Shown: positions 34,185 through 44,501 of the stretch, one piece after another
How positions within the stretch are numbered: the first letter of the stretch is position 1
How the letters are laid out: every line of letters starts with the position of its first letter
Source: an uncultured Pelagibacteraceae bacterium
GTDB taxonomy: Bacteria; Pseudomonadota; Alphaproteobacteria; Pelagibacterales; Pelagibacteraceae
Assembly (NCBI GenBank): GCA_902524115.1
Contig: CABZCA010000004.1
Location: 1 to 64,000 of the forward strand
Direction: 5' to 3'
DNA: 64,000 nucleotides
Position numbers and translations under genes: made by a program
The notes under the pieces: generated by a model
Told to the model about the DNA's origin: nothing
The model's input: only the letters and a program-made list of their open reading frames with translations
Databases searched by the model: none

Positions 34185-35233
34185 TGAATAAAAATATAAT
34201 TTTATATGCTGCGATTTTAATATTTGGTGTTGCGGCACCTTTTGTTTTCCCAGCATTTAAAGTTCAATTGTCTATTCTTTGTATCTTAATCATCTTAGCA
34301 ATTACATGGAATGTTCAAGGTGGAGAAATGGGATATAATACTTTTGGAAATATTCTTTTTTATGGACTTGGAATGTATCTCTGTGCCTCTGTTCAGGTTG
34401 GGATGTTCTTTCCTTTAGCTGAATGGACAGAAGGTGGTGGAGAAAAAACATTTGTCCATACTCCTGCACAATTTTTTCAAGGATTTGCAGTAGGACTTGC
34501 TGTAGCTGCAATTGTTCCTGCAATAGTAGCAGGTTTAATTGGCTACTCAATTTTAGGACTTAGAGGACATTATTTTGCGATTTGCACATTAGGTTTAGGT
34601 GTTGCTGCTGGAGAAATTTCAGGAGGAATAGAAATTATTGGAGCGGGTCAAGGATTTACCACTCCTCCTTTTCCAAAAGTTGGAAGTTTAGAAGCAAGAG
34701 GAGAATTTTTTTATTTTTGTAGCTTTGCAGTTTTAATTTTTACATTTCTTGCTGTTAAAGCAATTTACTCAACCAGATTTAAATTAGTTCTGAATGCAAT
34801 AAGAGATAATGAAGATAAGGCAGAAGCCATGGGTATCCAAACTATGAAGTATAAAATTATTGGTTGGATGATATCTGCTTTTTTCTGTGGTCTAGCTGGA
34901 GGTATCATGGGTGGACTTGTTGGTTATATAGATTCAACTGATGTTGCTTTTGATGGAAGAGAAATGGGAGTGTTTATGGTATTAATGGCAATATTAGGTG
35001 GTAAAGGAACTTTGTGGGGACCCGTTATTGGAGCTACCGTATTTCATATATTTAAAGAGGGTTTTTGGACATTCTTCCTTGGATGGCAGTATGTAGCCCT
35101 TGGAGTACTAATAGTTGTCATTGTTATCTATTTCCCTGAGGGAATTATGGGGTGGTTAAGAGAAAAATATCCTGAGAGATTTGGAGAAGTGGTCGATGAG
35201 GCTGATCGTAAGGCACAGGTTGAACTTAAATGA
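34184..35233 (+). CDS. LivM-type ABC permease
   Basis: GHYFAICTLGLGVAAGE; NAIRDNEDKAEAMGI. Confidence 0.92.
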   Translation: MNKNIILYAAILIFGVAAPFVFPAFKVQLSILCILIILAITWNVQGGEMGYNTFGNILFYGLGMYLCASVQVGMFFPLAEWTEGGGEKTFVHTPAQFFQGFAVGLAVAAIVPAIVAGLIGYSILGLRGHYFAICTLGLGVAAGEISGGIEIIGAGQGFTTPPFPKVGSLEARGEFFYFCSFAVLIFTFLAVKAIYSTRFKLVLNAIRDNEDKAEAMGIQTMKYKIIGWMISAFFCGLAGGIMGGLVGYIDSTDVAFDGREMGVFMVLMAILGGKGTLWGPVIGATVFHIFKEGFWTFFLGWQYVALGVLIVVIVIYFPEGIMGWLREKYPERFGEVVDEADRKAQVELK

Positions 35234-35970
35234 GTATACTAGAAGTAAATAATGTGAGTAAATCTTTTGGAGGTGTAAAGGCCAATGTTGATATTTCTAT
35301 GGCAGTCGAAAAAGGAAAAATTGTTGGACTTATTGGTCCAAATGGATCTGGAAAAACTACGTTATTTAATTCTATAGTAGGAACTTATCCCATAGATCAA
35401 GGTTCAATAAAATTTAATGGTAAAGAAGTTTCAGAATTGCCAGTTCCAATTATTGCAAAACTTGGTCTTTTAAGAACATTCCAACAAACAAGAATCTATG
35501 GAAAACTTAACTGTGTCGATAACATGTTAATAAGTCATAAAGCTAGTGATGAAAGTTTAGTTTCCATTTTCTCAAAAATTCCTAAAGACTTAACAGATAA
35601 GGCTGAAAATTTGCTTAACTTTGTTGGACTATACCAGAAGAGAAATTTAAGAGCAGGTGACTTATCATTTGGTCAACAAAAACTTTTAGAACTTGCAATG
35701 GCATTGATGAATGAACCAGAAATGTTACTTTTAGATGAACCAACTGCAGGTATTAATCCAACATTGATAAATGGAATTATAGATAGATTAATAAAAGTAA
35801 ATCAAGATTTTGGAATTACTTTATTAGTCATTGAGCATAATATGAGAGTAATTATGCAATTGGCAGAAAGTATTTTTTGCTTAGCACATGGAAAAATGCT
35901 TGCCAATGGAACACCAGATGAAATTAAAAATGATAAGCGAGTTATAGATGCTTATTTAGGAGCACAATAA
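35230..35970 (+). CDS. LivG-type ABC ATPase
   Basis: GPNGSGKTTLFN Walker A; LSFGQQKLLELAMALMNEPEMLLLDEPTAGINP. Confidence 0.94.
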   Translation: MSILEVNNVSKSFGGVKANVDISMAVEKGKIVGLIGPNGSGKTTLFNSIVGTYPIDQGSIKFNGKEVSELPVPIIAKLGLLRTFQQTRIYGKLNCVDNMLISHKASDESLVSIFSKIPKDLTDKAENLLNFVGLYQKRNLRAGDLSFGQQKLLELAMALMNEPEMLLLDEPTAGINPTLINGIIDRLIKVNQDFGITLLVIEHNMRVIMQLAESIFCLAHGKMLANGTPDEIKNDKRVIDAYLGAQ

Positions 35971-36755
35971 TGGCTAATCAATATGAAGTATTAGGTAAAG
36001 CACCTGGCGCTGACGATCTAAAAAAGCTCTCAGAGGACAATATTCACTTAACAATTAAAGGTTTGTCAGCTGGCTATGGTAAAATGGAAATTTTACATAA
36101 TTTAGATTTGTTTGTCAGCAAGGCACAATCATTATGCTTGATAGGCCCTAATGGAGCAGGGAAATCGACAATTCTTCATTCAATATATGGTTTTACCAAT
36201 ATTTTTTCTGGTAAAATCGAAGTTGATGGCAAAGAAATAACAAACCTTACGCCGGCAGAGAAACTAAAATCTCAAGGAATAGCTTATATTCTTCAAGATA
36301 ATTCTGTTTTTCCAGACATGACTGTAGAAGAAAACCTTTTAATGGGTGGATATATAAAAGATAAAACTGAAGAGTCATTTGAAGAAGCAGAGAGAGTTCT
36401 TCAGAAATATGAGAGATTAAGAAATAGAAGAAACCAACCGGCTAAAGTTTTGTCTGGTGGTGAGAGAAGATTGTTAGAAATATCTAGAGCTTTGGTAATG
36501 AAACCATCTATTTTATTAGTTGATGAACCTTCAATTGGATTAGAACCAAGATATATTCAAATGGTATTTGAAATCTTAGATGATCTTCAAAAAAATGAGA
36601 AAAAAACAATTATATTGGTTGAACAAAATGCCAAAAAGGGTTTGGAGTTTGCCGACATTGGATATGTTTTAGTTTCTGGACAAACTGCTATTGCAGGTAA
36701 AGGAGATGAACTTCTAAATAATCCAGATGTGGGTCGTCTATTTTTAGGCGGTTGA
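35970..36755 (+). CDS. LivF-type ABC ATPase
   Basis: GPNGAGKSTILHSIYG; LSGGERRLLEISRALVMKPSILLVDEPSIGLEP. Confidence 0.93.
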   Translation: MANQYEVLGKAPGADDLKKLSEDNIHLTIKGLSAGYGKMEILHNLDLFVSKAQSLCLIGPNGAGKSTILHSIYGFTNIFSGKIEVDGKEITNLTPAEKLKSQGIAYILQDNSVFPDMTVEENLLMGGYIKDKTEESFEEAERVLQKYERLRNRRNQPAKVLSGGERRLLEISRALVMKPSILLVDEPSIGLEPRYIQMVFEILDDLQKNEKKTIILVEQNAKKGLEFADIGYVLVSGQTAIAGKGDELLNNPDVGRLFLGG

Positions 36756-37459
36756 TGATCAACTCCAAATATTTTCTTCAAGGAATACTTGCATCAAAAA
36801 AGTTTGATAGTCCAGCCATTGCCTTGGGTGCGAGTTTTGTTGCAATTGGCGCTTTACTTAAAAATTTAGGTTTTACTATTCAAGAAAGTATATTTTCAAC
36901 TTTGTTAACTTACGCTCTTCCAGGATCTTTAGTCATGGCAGAGTCTATGTTAATTGGTGCCTCGCTTGTAAATATTTTTCTTGCAGTATGGTTAGTTAAC
37001 TCAAGACTTTATCCAATGACAGTTTCAATTATGCCATTATTAAAACATGAAAGCCAACCAAGATGGAAATATTACTTATCATGTCATTTTGTTGCTGTTT
37101 CATCGTGGTTGATTTTAAAAAGTAACTATGAGGAAATAGAAAGGAAATACCGAATAGATTTTTGGATTGGTATAGGAACAGCTACATGGTTAGTTGCAAT
37201 TTTTTCAACCATTATTGGTTATTATGCTTCTGATTTTCTAAATAGAGATATGATTATTGCTCTAGCGATAATAAACCCAATTTATTTTATGTGTGCAATG
37301 ATAGGTGTAATGAAGACAGTACAACTTACATCTGCAATTTTACTTGGTGCATTATTAGGACCTATTTTTTATTTTATTTCTCCCGAGTGGAGTGTGCTTA
37401 TCGGTGGGTTGGTTGCTGGAACAATTTCTTATTTTATTGGAGAAAAATATGGCAGTTAA
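36755..37459 (+). CDS. azlC: AzlC-family branched-chain amino-acid exporter subunit
   Basis: FVAIGALLKNLGFTIQESIFSTLLTYALPGSLVMAE; followed by AzlD-size ORF; ATG 36755 overlaps the livF stop. Confidence 0.88.
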   Translation: MINSKYFLQGILASKKFDSPAIALGASFVAIGALLKNLGFTIQESIFSTLLTYALPGSLVMAESMLIGASLVNIFLAVWLVNSRLYPMTVSIMPLLKHESQPRWKYYLSCHFVAVSSWLILKSNYEEIERKYRIDFWIGIGTATWLVAIFSTIIGYYASDFLNRDMIIALAIINPIYFMCAMIGVMKTVQLTSAILLGALLGPIFYFISPEWSVLIGGLVAGTISYFIGEKYGS

Positions 37460-37775
37460 TATAGTTTTAGCAATAATAGTAACTTCTTTAGCAACTTATT
37501 TATCGAGATTTCTTGGAGCATTTACCTCAGAAAAAATTAGTGAAAAGTCTAAAATTTATAGATGGTTTAATTGTATAGCATATTCAACTTTAGCTGCCTT
37601 AATTTCAAGAATACTCATATTTCCGTCAGGAGATCTTTCCGAAGTCAACTATATTTCAAGGATAATTGTAATTTTATTATCAATATTAATTTTTTATGTC
37701 ACAAAAAGAAATTTAGTTTATCCAACAGTATTATCTGCTATAATTTTGGCTGCATTAAATAGTTTTGCGGTATGA
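37449..37775 (+). CDS. azlD: AzlD-family exporter subunit (start set to MAVNIVLAIIV)
   Basis: Short three- to four-TM protein coupled to AzlC; ATYLSRFLG. Confidence 0.82.
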   Translation: MAVNIVLAIIVTSLATYLSRFLGAFTSEKISEKSKIYRWFNCIAYSTLAALISRILIFPSGDLSEVNYISRIIVILLSILIFYVTKRNLVYPTVLSAIILAALNSFAV

Positions 37776-38284
37776 AAAAACTTATTTTTATTATATTTTT
37801 TTTAATTTTTAGCAGTAATGTAAACGCTGGTTGTGATGATCCTATAACTGATGGTGTAGATTACACAAAATGCAAATTTTCAGATGGTCAAGATTTACAA
37901 GGTAGTTACCTTCCTAATTCAAATCTGTCTTTTGCAAGTTTTATCCAAGTAAATTTTGACAAGAGCATAATGATGAATTCAAATCTTTCATTTGGCACAT
38001 TTTCTGAGTCATCGTTTATTAGAGCGAATTTGTATGAGTCAATTTTAACAGGTGCGAACCTTGAACTTTCAAATTTCTCGAGTGCTAATTTAACAAGAGT
38101 GGACTTCATGGGGTCTACATTGATTGATACAAATTTTCAAAATTCAAACTTAATGGAAGCAAATTTTACGTCTTCAAATATTTTGAATGCAAATTTTGAT
38201 GGAGCTAACCTTATAGGTGCGACCTGGACTAATGGTGAAATTTGTGGACCAGACTCAATAGGAATTTGCAATAAAATAAATTAA
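37772..38284 (+). CDS. Secreted pentapeptide-repeat protein
   Basis: Signal peptide MKKLIFIIFFLIFSSNVNA then tandem pentapeptides (NLSFA/NLYES/NLELS/NLTRV/NFQNS/NLMEA/NFTSS/NFDGA/NLIGA). Confidence 0.88.
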   Translation: MKKLIFIIFFLIFSSNVNAGCDDPITDGVDYTKCKFSDGQDLQGSYLPNSNLSFASFIQVNFDKSIMMNSNLSFGTFSESSFIRANLYESILTGANLELSNFSSANLTRVDFMGSTLIDTNFQNSNLMEANFTSSNILNANFDGANLIGATWTNGEICGPDSIGICNKIN

Positions 38285-39204
38285 TGCAAGATTTAAAACA
38301 AATAGGTGGATTTGATATATCCTTTCATGAAAAATCAAAAAGAATTATAAATATTAAAATTGAAGACGAAATAATTGAAAGACTTATATTTCCGTTTAAA
38401 AAATTTGATATTACGGCACTCGAATATAAACCTTTTACACGTTTTACAATTGCAAAAAGTTTAGATGAGACTACATCTCATGAGCTGGGCAAACTTTTAA
38501 ACCATATATTAAAAAATAGAAATACAGGATGTTTCATAATAGGACCAAAAAATATTTCATCTAAAATTGATCAAACATTTTTAATTAAATTATCTACAGC
38601 AATTACCCATTTAATTGGTAACCCTAATCATGACTCAATGGCAGGAAAATATTATGCGAGATTTCACGTAAAGCATGAGGATAATAGCGACTCTTATTTA
38701 AGAAAAGCATATATAAACATGGATCTTCATACTGACGGCACTTATGTAAAAGAGACTACTGATTGGATATTGATGTCAAAATTAGAGGAAGAAAATGTAG
38801 ATGGTGGAGAAACTGCTTTATTACATCTTGATGATTGGGAACATTTATCAGATTTAGCAAATGATGAAATTGGTAAGCAAGATTTTATTTGGGGTTCACC
38901 TAAGAGTAAAAATGTAGGTTATAAAGTTGAACATCCAGTTTTTTCAAAAGATCAAAACGGAGAAGCTACAATTTCCTATATAGACCAATTTCCAGAACCA
39001 AAAAATATGAAGCAGGGTTTATTTCTTCAAAAATTATCAGACTCATTAGAGGGAAGCCAAAATAAAATTGTAACCTCTCTACCCGTGGGTAGTGCTATAG
39101 TTGCAAATAATTACTTTTGGCTACATGGAAGAAAACCATTCAAAGAAAACAAAAAATTATCAAGGGAATTGCTTAGAATTAGAGGTTCCTTTTTTAATAA
39201 TTAA
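38284..39204 (+). CDS. glaH: CsiD/GlaH-family glutarate 2-hydroxylase (Fe(II)/2OG)
   Basis: ALEYKPFTRF, NSDSYLRKAY, LHTDGTYVKETTDWILMSKLEEENVDGGETALLHLDDWEHL, NNYFWLHGRKPF closely resemble E. coli CsiD. Confidence 0.9.
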   Translation: MQDLKQIGGFDISFHEKSKRIINIKIEDEIIERLIFPFKKFDITALEYKPFTRFTIAKSLDETTSHELGKLLNHILKNRNTGCFIIGPKNISSKIDQTFLIKLSTAITHLIGNPNHDSMAGKYYARFHVKHEDNSDSYLRKAYINMDLHTDGTYVKETTDWILMSKLEEENVDGGETALLHLDDWEHLSDLANDEIGKQDFIWGSPKSKNVGYKVEHPVFSKDQNGEATISYIDQFPEPKNMKQGLFLQKLSDSLEGSQNKIVTSLPVGSAIVANNYFWLHGRKPFKENKKLSRELLRIRGSFFNN

Positions 39205-39221
39205 GTATAGTAATTACTTCT

Positions 39222-39992
39222 ATGAAACTGGGTTTTATAGGAACTGGAAAAATAACTGAATCAGTAGTTACTGGTATTTCTTCGTCAAAAATTAAATATT
39301 CCAAGATTTTAGTTTCACCTAGAAATCTTTATATCGCAAAAAAATTATCAAAAAAAAATAAAAAAGTAAGTATTGGCAAGTCAAATCAAGAAATTATTAA
39401 TAGTTGTGATTGGATTTTTCTTGCTGTTACTCCTACAGTTGGTGAGAAAATAATCAAAACGTTAAAATTTAAATCTAACCAAACAATAATAAGTTTTATC
39501 TCAACAATTACTTTGCCAAGGTTAAAAAAATTAATTAATGTAAAAGCAAAAATTTTTAGAGCCATACCACTTCCACCAATATCATTAAGAAAAGGGCCAG
39601 TTCCAGTTTTTCCTCCAAATAAAACGTTAAAAAACTTTTTTAATAAACTTGGAACAACAGTTGAAATAAATAATGAAAAGTTATCTAAAAATTTTTGGTC
39701 GACATCAGGTATGATGGCTCCATTTTATGAATTATTAAATACTATGTCTAATTGGCTTGTACAACGTGGTGTTAAAAAAGATAAAGCTCAAAAATATATA
39801 ACTTCATTGTTTGTTGCATTGTCCGAAGATGCATTAAGAAACTCTGATAAGGACCTAAAATTCTTAGTTAAAGAATCTCAAACTCCCAAAGGATTAAATG
39901 AACAAGGAGTTCAAGAACTTAGAAAAGCAGGTTTTTATAAGTCTACAGAGAAAACATTAAATAGTATTCTTAAAAGACTTAACAAAGTATAA
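39222..39992 (+). CDS. Pyrroline-5-carboxylate reductase family protein (divergent)
   Basis: MKLGFIGTGKITESVVTGI Rossmann start; ProC-like fold, but the C-terminal SPGGTT region is replaced by QTPKGLNEQ. Confidence 0.78.
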   Translation: MKLGFIGTGKITESVVTGISSSKIKYSKILVSPRNLYIAKKLSKKNKKVSIGKSNQEIINSCDWIFLAVTPTVGEKIIKTLKFKSNQTIISFISTITLPRLKKLINVKAKIFRAIPLPPISLRKGPVPVFPPNKTLKNFFNKLGTTVEINNEKLSKNFWSTSGMMAPFYELLNTMSNWLVQRGVKKDKAQKYITSLFVALSEDALRNSDKDLKFLVKESQTPKGLNEQGVQELRKAGFYKSTEKTLNSILKRLNKV

Positions 39993-39998
39993 TTCTCT

Positions 39999-40796
39999 AT
40001 GTCATCAGATTTAAATATTCTGAAAATAGAAAATATCTCAAAATATTTTGGAGGACTTGCTGCTGTATCTAATTGTTCATTAACCATTAAAAGAGGAACA
40101 ATTACGGGAATTATTGGTCCAAATGGATCTGGAAAAACCACGCTATTTAATCTTATTGCAGGAAATTTAAAATCCTCAAAAGGAAAAGTTTTTTTTAATA
40201 ATGAAAACATAACAGATATACCATCTCATGAATTATTTTCAAAAGGTCTTCTAAGAACTTTTCAAATTGCACATGAATTCTCTAATCTTACCGTCTTAGA
40301 AAATTTAATGATGGTTCCAGGAAACCAAACAGGAGAAATACTGTTAAATGCATTTATAAAGCCTAAACTTATTAAAGAAGAAGAAGAACAAATCAGACTT
40401 AAAGCCTACGATGTAGTGGAATTTTTAAATTTAAAGCACTTAGCTAATGAAAGAGCAGGAAATCTATCAGGAGGTCAAAAAAAATTACTAGAATTAGGAA
40501 GAACGATGATGGTAGATGCCAAATTAGTTTTATTAGATGAGGTAGGAGCGGGTGTTAATAGAACACTATTAAAAGACCTGGGAACTGCAATTTTAAGACT
40601 TAATAAGGAAAAAAATTATACTTTTTGTATGATAGAACACGATATGGATTTCATTAGTAGGATGTGCGACCCAGTAATTGTAATGTCAGAGGGTGCAGTT
40701 CTATTTCAAGGAACCTCTGATGAGGTAAAAACAAATGAGCAAGTTATAGAAAGCTATCTTGGTAGAGGAAAAAAAATTAATGGGGAAAATAGCTGA
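39999..40796 (+). CDS. LivG-type ABC ATPase (second LIV system)
   Basis: GPNGSGKTTLFNLIAGN; LSGGQKKLLELGRTMM. Confidence 0.93.
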   Translation: MSSDLNILKIENISKYFGGLAAVSNCSLTIKRGTITGIIGPNGSGKTTLFNLIAGNLKSSKGKVFFNNENITDIPSHELFSKGLLRTFQIAHEFSNLTVLENLMMVPGNQTGEILLNAFIKPKLIKEEEEQIRLKAYDVVEFLNLKHLANERAGNLSGGQKKLLELGRTMMVDAKLVLLDEVGAGVNRTLLKDLGTAILRLNKEKNYTFCMIEHDMDFISRMCDPVIVMSEGAVLFQGTSDEVKTNEQVIESYLGRGKKINGENS

Positions 40797-41503
40797 TGGC
40801 ATTTTTTGAGGGAAATAAAATGACAGGTGGTTACGGTGATGGCCCAGATATTATCAATTCTTGTTCTATTAATGTCGACAAAGGTGAAATTGTTGCAATC
40901 CTTGGTCCCAATGGTGCTGGAAAATCTACTGCCATGAAAGCAATGTTAGGTTTGTTAAATTTGAAATCTGGAAGTGTAGTAATAGAAGATCAAGACATAT
41001 CCAATTTTTCCCCACAAGAGAGAGTTCAAAGAGGAATCTCTTTTGTGCCACAAACAAAAAATGTTTTTTCAGAATTGACAGTAAGAGAAAATCTTGAAAT
41101 AGGTGGATTTCTAAGAAAAGATGATATCGACATAGTCGTCAATCAAATATACGAATTATTTCCAATTTTAGCAGAAAAAAGAGATCAAGTTGTTGGACAA
41201 TTATCTGGTGGTCAAAGACAACAAGTAGCCTTAGGGAGAGCTTTAATGATACAGCCATCAGTTTTAATGCTAGATGAACCAACTGCTGGTGTTTCACCTA
41301 TTGTGATGGATGAATTGTTCGAACATATAGTCAAAGTTAAAAAAACTGGAGTAGCAATAATTATGGTAGAGCAGAATGCAAAACAAGCCCTTAGCATATC
41401 AGACCGTGGCTATGTTTTAGTAACTGGTGAAAATAAATTTGAAGGTTCTGGAAAGGAATTGTTAAATGATCCAGAGGTAAGAAGGTCATTTTTAGGAGCT
41501 TAA
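40796..41503 (+). CDS. LivF-type ABC ATPase
   Basis: GPNGAGKSTAMKAMLGLL; LSGGQRQQVALGRALM. Confidence 0.93.
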   Translation: MAFFEGNKMTGGYGDGPDIINSCSINVDKGEIVAILGPNGAGKSTAMKAMLGLLNLKSGSVVIEDQDISNFSPQERVQRGISFVPQTKNVFSELTVRENLEIGGFLRKDDIDIVVNQIYELFPILAEKRDQVVGQLSGGQRQQVALGRALMIQPSVLMLDEPTAGVSPIVMDELFEHIVKVKKTGVAIIMVEQNAKQALSISDRGYVLVTGENKFEGSGKELLNDPEVRRSFLGA

Positions 41504-41505
41504 TA

Positions 41506-42516
41506 ATGGATTTTATCAATGCAATTATTGTATTATTAAATTACACAATATTACCTGCCTTAACCTATGGGTCTCAATTAGCTTTGGGGGCAATATTTGT
41601 TACCCTTATTTATGGAATTTTGAGATTTGCTAATTTTGCAACAGGAGACATGATGTCTTTTGGCACTATGTTTGCAGTTTTATTTACATATTATTTGCAA
41701 TCAAAAGGAATAAGTTTTGGTTTTTTGCCAACAGCTTTACTTACTATACCTTTTGCCGTTGCAATGATGATATTCTATATGCTCATCATAGATAAAACAG
41801 TTTTTAGTTATTATAGAACAAATAAAAGTCCCCCAGTGCAATTAGCAATGGTTAGTATTGGTGTAATGTTTGTAACCCAAGCAATTATTAGAATAATTAT
41901 TGGTCCTACTGACAGAAGATTTATGGATGGGGAAAAATTTATCTTAAAAGCGTCAGAATTTAAAGATATGACAGGACTAGCTGAAGGGTTAACAATCAAA
42001 TCAACACAAATCATTACTATTGTAGTAACTATTATATTAGTTGCGATTTTATTTTGGTTTTTAAATAAAACAAAAACAGGAACAAGTATGAGAGCTTATT
42101 CAGATAACGAGGATTTAGCATTGCTCTCTGGAATAGATCCAAAAAAAGTAGTTCTTATAACTTGGATAATTGCAGGAATTTTAGCTACTATCGGAGGCGT
42201 ATTATATGGCTTAGATAAAAGCTACAGACCTTTTGTTTATTTTAATAATATGCTTCCTATATTTGCTGCAGCTATAGCTGGAGGTATTGGTAATCCTTAT
42301 GGTGCTTTTCTTGGTGGGTATTTAATTGCATTCGCAGAAATATTCCTCACTTATGCATATAAAAGATTTTTCATTTATATTTTACCAGAACAACTGGAAC
42401 CAAACTCTTTGATGCAACTTTTATCAACAGATTACAAGTTTGCAATATCATTCTCAATTTTGGTCATTGTTTTGGTATTTAGACCATCGGGAATTTTTGA
42501 AGGAAAGAAAATATGA
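41506..42516 (+). CDS. LivH-type ABC permease
   Basis: YGSQLALGAIFVTLIYGILRFANFATGDMMSFG. Confidence 0.92.
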   Translation: MDFINAIIVLLNYTILPALTYGSQLALGAIFVTLIYGILRFANFATGDMMSFGTMFAVLFTYYLQSKGISFGFLPTALLTIPFAVAMMIFYMLIIDKTVFSYYRTNKSPPVQLAMVSIGVMFVTQAIIRIIIGPTDRRFMDGEKFILKASEFKDMTGLAEGLTIKSTQIITIVVTIILVAILFWFLNKTKTGTSMRAYSDNEDLALLSGIDPKKVVLITWIIAGILATIGGVLYGLDKSYRPFVYFNNMLPIFAAAIAGGIGNPYGAFLGGYLIAFAEIFLTYAYKRFFIYILPEQLEPNSLMQLLSTDYKFAISFSILVIVLVFRPSGIFEGKKI

Positions 42517-43883
42517 AGAATTACTTAAATATCATAATTGCTTACTCAATTATGTTAGGGCTAATAATTTTAGTAGGTATTTTTCAATCTTGGTCTATTG
42601 CTTTAACGATTTTTAATTATTGTATGATTTCAGCTGTAATGACTATGGGCGCAAATATTCAATGGGGATACGCAGGTCTTATTAACTTTGGGATAATGGG
42701 CTACACAGCTTTAGGAGGGTTGGCAGTAGTACTTGTATCTGTTGCTCCAGTGTCTGAAGCATGGAGTGTTGGAGGAGTAAATATGATAATGAGTCTTCTG
42801 CTTATAGTTCTAATGATATTTTCGATAAGATATGTTCTCAAAAACATAGATAAATCAAAGAAAAGAAACTACTTAGTTGCAGGAATAATAATAGTTGGAC
42901 TTTTTCTTATCAAAATGATTTCAGGTCCAGCAATAGAATTAATAGAGGCTGTTGAGCCAGCTAAAACTGGTTTTTTAGGTGGATTAGGTATGCCAGTTTT
43001 ATTCTCCTGGATTGTTGGTGGTTTTTTTGCAGCTGGTTTAGCATTTATAGTTGGAAAAGTTGCTCTAGGTTTAAGAGCAGATTATCTAGCCATAGCAACT
43101 TTATTAATAGCAGAAATAGTTGTTTCAATTATTAAACATGAGGATTGGTTAGCGAGGGGTGTAAAAAATGTTATAGGATTAAAGAGACCTGCTCCATATG
43201 AAATAGATTTACAAACATCCTTATGGTTTATAGAACTAGTTGAAAAATTTCACACTACAAAATTATCATTAACCAACTCACTTTCAGAAAGACAAGACCT
43301 TTTAAACCAATTGGTGATAGACGCGTCTTCAATTTATGTAAAACTTTGTTTTGCTGGGTTATTTTTACTAGTAGTTATTATTATATTGTTAGTTACACAA
43401 AAAGCACTTTATTCACCTTGGGGAAGAATGATGAGAGCTATAAGAGACAATGAAGAGGCGGCAAGTGCAATGGGTAAGAATGTTGTTAAACAGCATTTAT
43501 TTATATTTATCTTAGGTTCAGCCATTGTTGGAATAGCTGGAGCAATGATGGTAACAAATGATGGTTTATTTACTCCAGGAAGCTACAGGCCGATGAGATA
43601 TACCTTTGTTATCTGGGTTATGGTTATTGTGGGTGGAACAGGTAATAACTTTGGAGCAATTCTTGGTGGGTTTGTAGTTTGGTTTTTATGGGTAGAGGCT
43701 GCACCAATTGCATTATTTTTTATAAATTTATTTACTGCACATCTTCCAGAAACAAATGAGATAAAAATTCATTTAATAAATAGTGCACCATATTTTAGAT
43801 TTTTATTAGTTGGAATAGGTCTTCTTTTAATAATGAGATTTAGACCTCAGGGTATAATTCCTGAAAAGATTATTAAACAATAA
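42513..43883 (+). CDS. LivM-type ABC permease (long form)
   Basis: LRADYLAIATLLIAEI; MRAIRDNEEAASAMGKN. Confidence 0.9.
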   Translation: MKNYLNIIIAYSIMLGLIILVGIFQSWSIALTIFNYCMISAVMTMGANIQWGYAGLINFGIMGYTALGGLAVVLVSVAPVSEAWSVGGVNMIMSLLLIVLMIFSIRYVLKNIDKSKKRNYLVAGIIIVGLFLIKMISGPAIELIEAVEPAKTGFLGGLGMPVLFSWIVGGFFAAGLAFIVGKVALGLRADYLAIATLLIAEIVVSIIKHEDWLARGVKNVIGLKRPAPYEIDLQTSLWFIELVEKFHTTKLSLTNSLSERQDLLNQLVIDASSIYVKLCFAGLFLLVVIIILLVTQKALYSPWGRMMRAIRDNEEAASAMGKNVVKQHLFIFILGSAIVGIAGAMMVTNDGLFTPGSYRPMRYTFVIWVMVIVGGTGNNFGAILGGFVVWFLWVEAAPIALFFINLFTAHLPETNEIKIHLINSAPYFRFLLVGIGLLLIMRFRPQGIIPEKIIKQ

Positions 43884-43892
43884 TCTTAAAAA

Positions 43893-44501
43893 GTGAGCTA
43901 TTTATTTTTTGGTTTTCTTACAGGTCTTAGTTTAATCCTAGCAATTGGAGCACAAAATATATTTGTAATTGAACAAGGTCTTAAAAAAAAATATGTATTT
44001 ATTGTTTGCTTAATTTGTTCATTATCTGATTTTATACTTATTTTTTTAGGAATATTTCTATTTCATCATTTACAGAGTTTTTTTTCACCATTAATAGAAC
44101 TCATATTAAATCTTCTCCTTCTTTTGTTTTTAATAAATTTTATCTGGAGGAAATTAAAGTCGATTAATAATCAAATTTCGATTAATAAAAATTCTGATAG
44201 AAATACTTTTATCTCTACAGTTCTTAAAACACTTGGTTTTACTTACTTAAATCCACATGTGTATTCAGATACGGTTTTTTTTTTAGGTAACTTTTCTAAA
44301 GATTTTTTAATAACTCAAAAATACCTTTTTGGTATTGGAGCATCATTTTCATCATTTCTTTTCTTTTTTATACTAGGATATCTCTCAAAATTATTATCTA
44401 ATTATATAAGTATTGAAAGACTATGGAAAACAATTAATTATTCTATAGTGCTCTTCATGTCCTTGCTATCAGTTTATGTTTTTATGAGTATTCTAAAATA
44501 A
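43893..44501 (+). CDS. LysE/ArgO-family amino-acid exporter (GTG start)
   Basis: LILAIGAQNIFVIEQGLKKKYVF; TLGFTYLNPHVYSDTVFFLG typical LysE/ArgO. Confidence 0.92.
   Translation: MSYLFFGFLTGLSLILAIGAQNIFVIEQGLKKKYVFIVCLICSLSDFILIFLGIFLFHHLQSFFSPLIELILNLLLLLFLINFIWRKLKSINNQISINKNSDRNTFISTVLKTLGFTYLNPHVYSDTVFFLGNFSKDFLITQKYLFGIGASFSSFLFFFILGYLSKLLSNYISIERLWKTINYSIVLFMSLLSVYVFMSILK

Noticed and set aside
37571-37762. 63-aa ORF overlapping azlD in another frame
   Set aside because: Same-strand alternative frame within a better supported exporter gene
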